From the NCBI GenBank assembly GCA_905200645.1, contig CAJKLD010000001.1, forward strand, positions 1 to 64,000: a DNA stretch of 64,000 nt, written 5' to 3'. The stretch comes from an uncultured Phascolarctobacterium sp. (GTDB lineage Bacteria; Bacillota; Negativicutes; Acidaminococcales; Acidaminococcaceae). Below are positions 58,672 to 64,000 of this stretch, one piece after another. The position numbers and the translations under genes are program-made. The notes beneath the pieces were generated by a model, which saw only the letters and a program-made list of their open reading frames with translations, was not told where the DNA came from and made no database searches. How positions within the stretch are numbered: the stretch's first letter is position 1; each line of letters opens with the position of its first letter.

Positions 58672-60342
58672 ATGAAAATTTTTGTTTTAACCTTGTGCTT
58701 ATGCTTGCAGTTAGTTGCAGCTGCGGCTGCTAATGTTTCTTTGATGCCTATTCGTGACTTGCGTCCGGGCATGCAGGGCGTTGGCAAAACGGTAATTCAG
58801 GGAGATACTATTGAGGAGTTCAATGCAGAGATTTTAGGCGTGCAGGGCAATGAAGCTACTGGCTACAGTATTTTTGTGCGTTTGTATGGCGATTTGATAG
58901 AAAAGACGGGCGGTGTAGCTCAAGGAATGAGCGGCAGTCCTGTATATGTAGATGGACGTTTGGTAGGTGCCGTAGCCTTTGGCAAAACCTTTAACGATCC
59001 GCAGTACTGCTTTTTGACTCCTATTGGCAACATGCTTAGTCTATTGGATGAACCGAAATCACAGCCCCATGATTGGTTGCCCAAGGGAACGCCGCTTCAA
59101 GCCGGAGGTTTTACTGCTTATGGCTTGGAGTATCTGCAAAACAAGTTATCTCCTTTGGGCTTAAATACAGTAGGCGCCGGTGGCGCAGGCGGCACATCTG
59201 CTAAAGATTTGGAGCCGGGCAGCGCTGTGGGCGTATCTGTTATGCAGGGAGATATGACTTTGGGCGCGTTAGGTACCGTAACCTGGACGGATGATAAGGG
59301 TCAGGTACTGGCTTTTGGTCATCCTTTTATGCAGCGTGGCAACAGTAATTTTTATATGACTAAAGCGTGGGTGTTGGGGGTTGTACCCAATATGCAAAGC
59401 GCTTATAAGGTTGGTAATATGGGTGAGGCTGTCGGTCGCTTTAATCAAGACCGTTCCAGCGGTATTGGCGGCATTCAAGGCGCTTTGCCCAGCGCAGTGC
59501 CTGTGTTTGTCACTGCTAATGACAGCGACCGCGGACAGGGCAGCAGTATGCGCGTGCAGATAGTAGAGGACGAAGCTTTAGCTCCTGTTCTAGTGGACGC
59601 GGCTGTTGTCAATACGATTAGCAAAACTGTAGATAGAAACGGCGGCGGTACGGCTCGTCTGCATTTTACCATTACAGGTGTGGACAGTAAAAAGCAGCCT
59701 TTAAGCATTGAGCGTGAGAATATGTTTTACTTTAGTGATGCTTTGCTGAAAAATGTTAATGCAGAATTGGTAGAAGCGGTAACTATTTTAATGCAGAATA
59801 AATTTGAGCCTGTTAAGCTGTACGGTATTACTGTAGAAGCGCAGGTCAGTGAGCAGGCGCAGGTGGCAGAAATTGTGCGTGTGCAGGTAGTTAAAAAGCA
59901 GGTTGCTCCGGGTGAGAAGCTGGCTGTTGATGTGACAATGAAGCCTTATCGCGCCGACGAGTTTACCAAGACTATCTATTTTACTATTCCCAAAGACCAT
60001 CCGGGAGGTCGTTTAGCTTTGCAGGTGCGTGGCGGCGGCAGCATGGCGTGGATAATTGAGCTTTTACGCAAACAGCAGCAGGAAGGCGTACCGGCAGCTA
60101 AGAATCAGGAAAAGCGCCGCACTTTAGCGGATTATGTAAAAAGCGCTAATGCGGCGGATAAGAATAACGAAATTATTGTAGATATTGCCACTGGTCAGCA
60201 GGCTATGGATATGAATGCTGCAGCCGCAGGTCAGGAGGCAGGACTGGCGGGAATGTTAGCAGGCTCACCTTATAAACAGAAATATCCCTTTGATTTTATT
60301 ATTGACGGCGAGGGAGAAATAAGCGTCGAGGTTGTAAAATAA
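58672..60342 (+). CDS. Exported SpoIVB-like (S55) peptidase-domain protein
   Basis: 556 aa with a signal peptide (about 1-20). The N-terminal half is the SpoIVB peptidase S55 domain: VAQGMSGSPVYVDGRLVGAV contains the expected serine, after an MQGVGKTV segment. The C-terminal half is a beta-rich domain ending in a helix-prone linker (ADYVKSANAADKNN). SpoIVB signals in Bacillus sporulation; here the gene lies beside envelope and Mla genes and no spore gene is near, so an envelope protease or anchor is more likely. The function is unknown. Confidence 0.8.
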   Translation: MKIFVLTLCLCLQLVAAAAANVSLMPIRDLRPGMQGVGKTVIQGDTIEEFNAEILGVQGNEATGYSIFVRLYGDLIEKTGGVAQGMSGSPVYVDGRLVGAVAFGKTFNDPQYCFLTPIGNMLSLLDEPKSQPHDWLPKGTPLQAGGFTAYGLEYLQNKLSPLGLNTVGAGGAGGTSAKDLEPGSAVGVSVMQGDMTLGALGTVTWTDDKGQVLAFGHPFMQRGNSNFYMTKAWVLGVVPNMQSAYKVGNMGEAVGRFNQDRSSGIGGIQGALPSAVPVFVTANDSDRGQGSSMRVQIVEDEALAPVLVDAAVVNTISKTVDRNGGGTARLHFTITGVDSKKQPLSIERENMFYFSDALLKNVNAELVEAVTILMQNKFEPVKLYGITVEAQVSEQAQVAEIVRVQVVKKQVAPGEKLAVDVTMKPYRADEFTKTIYFTIPKDHPGGRLALQVRGGGSMAWIIELLRKQQQEGVPAAKNQEKRRTLADYVKSANAADKNNEIIVDIATGQQAMDMNAAAAGQEAGLAGMLAGSPYKQKYPFDFIIDGEGEISVEVVK

Positions 60343-60441
60343 AAAACGCTGTAAAATTATCTGTTTAAATTTGACTTTCGTCATATAAATGTCATAATTT
60401 TAGGTTATAATTAAGTTAACAACAAAGAAAAGGACATAAAC

Positions 60442-61212
60442 ATGTTTACATCTATTTGCGATGTTTTAGGCAAAAGAATAATAAGCTTTTGTGCGGTTGG
60501 CGGCAGAATAACCATCTTGTTTCTGCAAACGCTCAAGCGGCTGAAGGATGCTGATTGGCACGAGGTCGTGCGTCAAATGGCGCTCCTAGGGGCTGATTCC
60601 CTGCCCATTGTGCTGATGACTATTTTATGCACGGGCATGGTGTTTTCTGTGCAGACAGCCAAGGAATTTGTCCGTTTAGGAGCGTCTTCCACTGTCGGCG
60701 GCATTGTAGCTATCGCTATGGCGCGCGAGCTGGTGCCGGTCTTGGTAGGCGTGGTCGTTGCCGGACGTATCGGCGCTGCTATTGCGGCGGAGCTTGGTAC
60801 TATGAAGGTGACGGAGCAGATAGATGCTTTGCGTGTTATGGCTGCTAATCCCGTTAGCTTTTTAGTGGTGCCGCGCTTTATTGCAATGGTACTGATGATG
60901 CCGCTGTTAGTTGTTTTCGCTAATTTCATCGGCAATATCGGCGGCTGGATTGTCGCTCATTATTACGCGGGAATTGGTACCTTTACCTATACCAATTCTA
61001 TCAAAACCCTGGCAGAATTTTATGATGTATTCGGCGGCATGCTTAAAAGTTGTGTCTTTGGTGCCATTATTGCTATTATCGGCTGCTATAAAGGGCTTAA
61101 TGCTCCTAACGGTGCCGAGGGTGTTGGTTTGGCGACTACGGCTTCCGTAGTTTTGTCCATCATCTTGATTTTTATTTTTAATTATTTCTTATCAATTGTG
61201 ATTTATATATAG
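60442..61212 (+). CDS. mlaE: MlaE-family phospholipid ABC permease
   Basis: 256-residue inner membrane permease with five or six hydrophobic helices. ARELVPVLVGVVVAGRIGAAIAAELGTMKVTEQIDAL is the MlaE signature. It works with MlaF and MlaD, encoded next, to move phospholipids between inner and outer membrane. A weak promoter (TTGACT at 60371, 16 bp, CATAAT) precedes it. The ATG lies shortly after AAAAGGA. Confidence 0.92.
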   Translation: MFTSICDVLGKRIISFCAVGGRITILFLQTLKRLKDADWHEVVRQMALLGADSLPIVLMTILCTGMVFSVQTAKEFVRLGASSTVGGIVAIAMARELVPVLVGVVVAGRIGAAIAAELGTMKVTEQIDALRVMAANPVSFLVVPRFIAMVLMMPLLVVFANFIGNIGGWIVAHYYAGIGTFTYTNSIKTLAEFYDVFGGMLKSCVFGAIIAIIGCYKGLNAPNGAEGVGLATTASVVLSIILIFIFNYFLSIVIYI

Positions 61213-61223
61213 GAGTTGGCGCT

Positions 61224-61997
61224 GTGGATAATATAGAATCAATGATTAAAATTCGCCAACTGAAAATTGCTTTTGGAGATAAAATTGTCTTAAATAATTT
61301 AGATTTAGATGTGCGTCGGGGCGAAACACTGGCCATTATCGGACCATCAGGTACGGGCAAAAGTACGGTTGTTAAAGTGCTTACGGGTCTTTTAGCGCCG
61401 ACGGACGGCAGCGTTGTGATTGACGGGCAGGAAACGAAGGACTTTGGCGAGGAGCAGTGGGATACCTTGCGCAGCCGTATGGGCGTTGTGTTTCAGTATT
61501 CTGCGCTGTTTGATTTTCTCAGTGTCGGAGAGAATGTAGCTTTTGGGTTAAGAAGGCATTTTAACCTGTCTGAGGAGGAAGTGCAGCAGCGGGTAGCGAC
61601 CCTTTTGGAGATGGTTGGGATGCCCAATACGCAGAATATGCTGCCGTCAGAGCTTTCCGGCGGTATGAAAAAGCGCGTGGCTTTGTCGAGAGCGCTGGCT
61701 ATGGAGCCTAATATAGTGCTTTATGATGAGCCGACTTCCGGCTTAGACCCTGTGATGACTATGACTATTTCCCGTTTAATTCGCAAAACACAGCAGACGC
61801 TGGGAGTCGCTTCCGTATTGGTAACTCACGATATGGGTTCTGCCTATTATGCGGCAGACCGTATTGCAATGTTGGATAAGGGAAAAATAGTTCAGTTGGG
61901 TACGCCGGACGAAATCAAAGCAAGTAAAAATCCGGCAGTGTATGCTTTTATCAACGGATTGGAAAGAAAAGGGGAGTATGCAGATGGGAAGCAGTGA
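61224..61997 (+). CDS. mlaF: MlaF-like ABC ATPase
   Basis: 257-residue ATPase: Walker A GPSGTGKST, Q-loop VFQYSALFDFLSV, signature LSGGMKKRV, Walker B IVLYDEPTSGLDP, switch THDMGSA. The FQ-SALFD segment is the mark of MlaF. It starts with GTG behind AGGAG. Its end overlaps mlaD by 14 bases. Confidence 0.93.
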   Translation: MDNIESMIKIRQLKIAFGDKIVLNNLDLDVRRGETLAIIGPSGTGKSTVVKVLTGLLAPTDGSVVIDGQETKDFGEEQWDTLRSRMGVVFQYSALFDFLSVGENVAFGLRRHFNLSEEEVQQRVATLLEMVGMPNTQNMLPSELSGGMKKRVALSRALAMEPNIVLYDEPTSGLDPVMTMTISRLIRKTQQTLGVASVLVTHDMGSAYYAADRIAMLDKGKIVQLGTPDEIKASKNPAVYAFINGLERKGEYADGKQ

Positions 61998-63252
61998 AGT
62001 TAAGGTAGGCGCCTTCGCTTTAGGCGGCGCTGCGGTACTGGCAGGAATTATTACCTTTATGGGAGCGTTTTCCTTTGGCAAAAACGGTTATGAGCTGCGC
62101 ATTGATTATCCTCAGGTTAGCGGGTTAATGCCAGGACATGTGGTACGCTATGCAGGCGTACAGGTAGGTACGGTGAAAAAGCTCAATGTTGCTCCTGATA
62201 AAATAGAAGTTATTGCCGAAATCGATGATAATATAAAAATACCGCAGGGTTCTGTATTTACCATTGCTGCCGATGGCATTATGGGCGAAAAATTTGTCAG
62301 CATTGTGCCGCCTAATAAGCAGGGTAAAGGCTTTATTGCTGAAGGCAGTAATGTGCAGGGTGTTCCCGGCGGAGGCATGGAAGAATTTTTTGCTAATTCC
62401 GGTGATTTGGTAACGCGCATGGAAAATATCGTTACTGCTTTTGAAAATGTTTTTGGCGATAAAGAAGTTCAGCAATCCATGAAAGCCGGCTTTAAAAATA
62501 TGCAGGGCATTACGGAAAACATGAATATCTTCACAAAGGTTATGGCTGATGTAGCAGTGGCTAATCAACAGGATGTTACGCAGATGGTGCATCAGATTAG
62601 TGAACTTTCGCAGCGGATGAACGCTACTGCCGGTTATGTCGAAAGTATTATGCAGGGCGTGGACAGTAACGGTGAAACGGGACGTAATATGGCCTCTATT
62701 GTTAAGAATATGGCAGATACTACCCAGCGTATGGAAAATATTGTGCAGATGCTGGAAAGCGTAGCGCAGGATCCGGTGACGCAGCAATCACTGAAAGAGA
62801 CCTTAGTCAATGTTAAGGAAACCAGCGCTAAAGCCAATAAATTGATGGGAACCTTAAGTGATGCCAAAATTTCCGCTGATGCAGGTTATACTATGAAGGG
62901 GCACGATTGGCGCGGGAATTTAGGCGTAACTCTTACGCCAAGCGATACGGCTTTTTTGTATATGGGAGGCTATGATATTGGCGAAGCTAATAAATTTGAT
63001 GTGATTATGGGGCGTAAACTGGGCAATGCTGCCGTAAGTATGGGAGCTATGCAAGGAGAATTCGGCGTAGGCTTGAGCTATGATTTGAGTAAGGATTTTA
63101 AGCTGTATTCCCAAGTTTATGATTTTGACGACACCAAGGTGCGCGTAGGCGGCGAACTGCGTCTGACAGATAGTTTTTCTCTTTACGGTGAAACTATGGA
63201 TGTGCGCGGCAGTAAAAGAGATGCTTATATGGGCGTAAGAACATATTTCTAA
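61984..63252 (+). CDS. mlaD: MlaD/MCE protein with C-terminal outer membrane barrel
   Basis: 422 aa. One N-terminal membrane helix, an MCE domain at about 25-125 (LRIDYPQVSGLMPGHVVRYAGVQVGTVKKL, GEKFVSIVPP), a long coiled coil at about 130-290, then from about residue 297 a barrel-like region of alternating strands ending in aromatic F (DAYMGVRTYF). This is far longer than proteobacterial MlaD (about 180) and agrees with the single-protein transenvelope bridge described in Veillonella. I chose the ATG at 61984, seven bases after GGGGAG. Confidence 0.9.
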   Translation: MGSSEVKVGAFALGGAAVLAGIITFMGAFSFGKNGYELRIDYPQVSGLMPGHVVRYAGVQVGTVKKLNVAPDKIEVIAEIDDNIKIPQGSVFTIAADGIMGEKFVSIVPPNKQGKGFIAEGSNVQGVPGGGMEEFFANSGDLVTRMENIVTAFENVFGDKEVQQSMKAGFKNMQGITENMNIFTKVMADVAVANQQDVTQMVHQISELSQRMNATAGYVESIMQGVDSNGETGRNMASIVKNMADTTQRMENIVQMLESVAQDPVTQQSLKETLVNVKETSAKANKLMGTLSDAKISADAGYTMKGHDWRGNLGVTLTPSDTAFLYMGGYDIGEANKFDVIMGRKLGNAAVSMGAMQGEFGVGLSYDLSKDFKLYSQVYDFDDTKVRVGGELRLTDSFSLYGETMDVRGSKRDAYMGVRTYF

Positions 63253-63273
63253 GGCTTGTTACATAAATTTCAT

Positions 63274-63302
63274 TTGACAATTTCGGGTAAAGAAAATATA
63301 AT
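63274..63302 (+). promoter_or_regulatory. Promoter of the tolC-like gene
   Basis: Perfect TTGACA (63274-63279), 17 bp, perfect TATAAT (63297-63302). The operator copy at 63313-63326 lies over the start site. Confidence 0.85.
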
Positions 63303-63312
63303 TTTTGTATAC

Positions 63313-63326
63313 TGACTGATTAGTCA
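63313..63326. promoter_or_regulatory. 14-bp operator, copy 2
   Basis: TGACTGATTAGTCA, identical to the copy at 58286-58299; here a C/G pair extends it to 16 bases. It begins 10 bases after the -10 box. Confidence 0.75.
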
Positions 63327-63347
63327 GAACTGATTGGAGGTTTCCTG

Positions 63348-64000
63348 ATGACTAGAAATATATTTAATAAACGCTTTTTGGCGCTGTCCGCGGCAATTAC
63401 TATGTTGATGAGTCAGTCCGCCTTTGCCGGCGAAACAGTAGAGCTTAATTTGCAGGACGCTATGGAACGCGCTTTTAATACCAATCCGGCGATTACTATT
63501 GCCGGTTATGAACGCGACAGCGCTCGCGCCAATTATAATGCTGCCCGTCAAAGCCGTGGTATTTCTATCAGCGGCACCCATAGAACCAACCGCAGCGGCT
63601 ACGACGATGGTAGTTGGCTTGACGATAAGTTTACTAAACAAATAGGGAATACCCATGCCAACGGCTTGAGCGCCAGTATGCCTCTTTATACCGGCGGTAA
63701 ATTAAGCGGCACCATTAAGCAGGCTAAGGCAGGTTATCTGATTTCCGAGCAGGGCGTACAGAAAGCGTATAACGATATGCGCTCCACTGTTACTAACGGT
63801 TATTTCGGTATGCTGCAGGCTGATAATATGCAGAAACTGGGACGCGAATCCGTAGACCGTTTGACCGACCATTTAAAAAACGTACAGGCTCAATATGATG
63901 TAGGCGTTGTTGCCAGAGTGGACGTACTGCGCAGCCAGGTAGAGCTGGCCAATGCTAAACAGAGCTTAATTCAGGCAGAAAATGCCTATCAAATCGCCGA
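63348..64000 (+). CDS. tolC: TolC-family outer membrane efflux protein (5' part)
   Basis: Only the first 217 codons are in the window; the gene continues past its right end. A signal peptide (about 1-27, QSAFA) is followed by TolC/OEP-type helices: LNLQDAMERAFNTNPAI, then the SMPLYTGGKLSGTIKQAKAGYLISEQ strand-turn-helix and QYDVGVVARVDVLRSQVELANAKQ. It forms the outer membrane channel of an efflux pump. GGAGG lies seven bases before the ATG. It is under a strong promoter with an operator over the start. Confidence 0.9.
   Translation, partial: MTRNIFNKRFLALSAAITMLMSQSAFAGETVELNLQDAMERAFNTNPAITIAGYERDSARANYNAARQSRGISISGTHRTNRSGYDDGSWLDDKFTKQIGNTHANGLSASMPLYTGGKLSGTIKQAKAGYLISEQGVQKAYNDMRSTVTNGYFGMLQADNMQKLGRESVDRLTDHLKNVQAQYDVGVVARVDVLRSQVELANAKQSLIQAENAYQIA

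Noticed and set aside
1..64000. CRISPR arrays, insertion sequences, prophage, tRNA or rRNA genes
   Set aside because: I found no regularly spaced repeats, transposase or integrase motifs, tRNA cloverleaf or rRNA-like stretches.

Overview
The window looks like the chromosome of an anaerobic diderm Firmicute of the Negativicutes. I suspect an Acidaminococcaceae or Phascolarctobacterium-like organism, but that narrower placement is only a guess. Genes for a lipopolysaccharide outer membrane (gmhA-hldE-hldD-gmhB-waaC-waaF, an LptD-like protein, MlaEFD, a TolC-like channel) sit beside Firmicute-type control elements (T-box, TPP riboswitch) and a Firmicute-style atp operon. Strict anaerobe enzymes are present: an [FeFe] hydrogenase and an HdrABC/FlxABCD-type electron transfer complex. 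Gene density is high, mostly on the + strand. I see no tRNA, rRNA, CRISPR array, transposase or prophage.

Layout. 1-6 kb: [FeFe] hydrogenase on the - strand, then a nitrogen module of type III glutamine synthetase, behind a structured leader, and an ammonium channel fused to a PII domain. 6-9 kb: TrmB-like regulator, a lysA-like decarboxylase, an exported DUF3298/DUF4163-like protein and a DUF554 membrane protein. 9.9-12 kb: wecA/tagO-like and wecB genes for cell-surface glycan. 12.2-19.1 kb: atp operon with no separate delta gene; the delta C-terminal domain is fused in front of the alpha subunit. 19-20.6 kb: Na+/alanine symporter. 20.8-30 kb: hdrBCA, four flx/asr/hyd-like electron transfer genes, two giant imperfect hairpins, and a soluble two-subunit fumarate reductase-like enzyme. 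30-33.8 kb: a lipoprotein barnase with its barstar, then an SsuABC/TauABC-type importer. 33.9-37.2 kb: ABC-F ATPase and MATE exporter. 37.2-41 kb (- strand): histidine phosphatase, serA and serC, with a T-box bearing a duplicated antiterminator/terminator. 41-45 kb: NSS transporter, TPP riboswitch with thiC, and a VirK/YbjX (DUF535) protein. 45-54 kb: an unknown envelope protein, the LptD-like protein and the ADP-heptose/heptosyltransferase operon. 54-64 kb: murA, mreB, a phosphodiester glycosidase with an AMIN domain, a mini lipoyl-domain protein, an S55 (SpoIVB-like) protein, mlaEFD with an outer-membrane-barrel MlaD, and the start of a tolC-like gene cut by the window end.

How the genes fit together. 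The Hdr/Flx cluster beside fumarate reductase-like genes suggests a soluble route from NADH to ferredoxin and fumarate by flavin-based bifurcation, with the hydrogenase as a possible ferredoxin outlet. This is inference. The last third of the window is an outer envelope island: heptose synthesis and transfer, LPS insertion, phospholipid transport, cell shape and efflux. Two promoters in that island share the same 14-bp near-palindromic operator. The points most worth following up are the delta-alpha ATP synthase fusion, the Hdr-Flx-fumarate reductase cluster with an Asn in place of the covalent-FAD His, and the lipid-anchored barnase/barstar pair.
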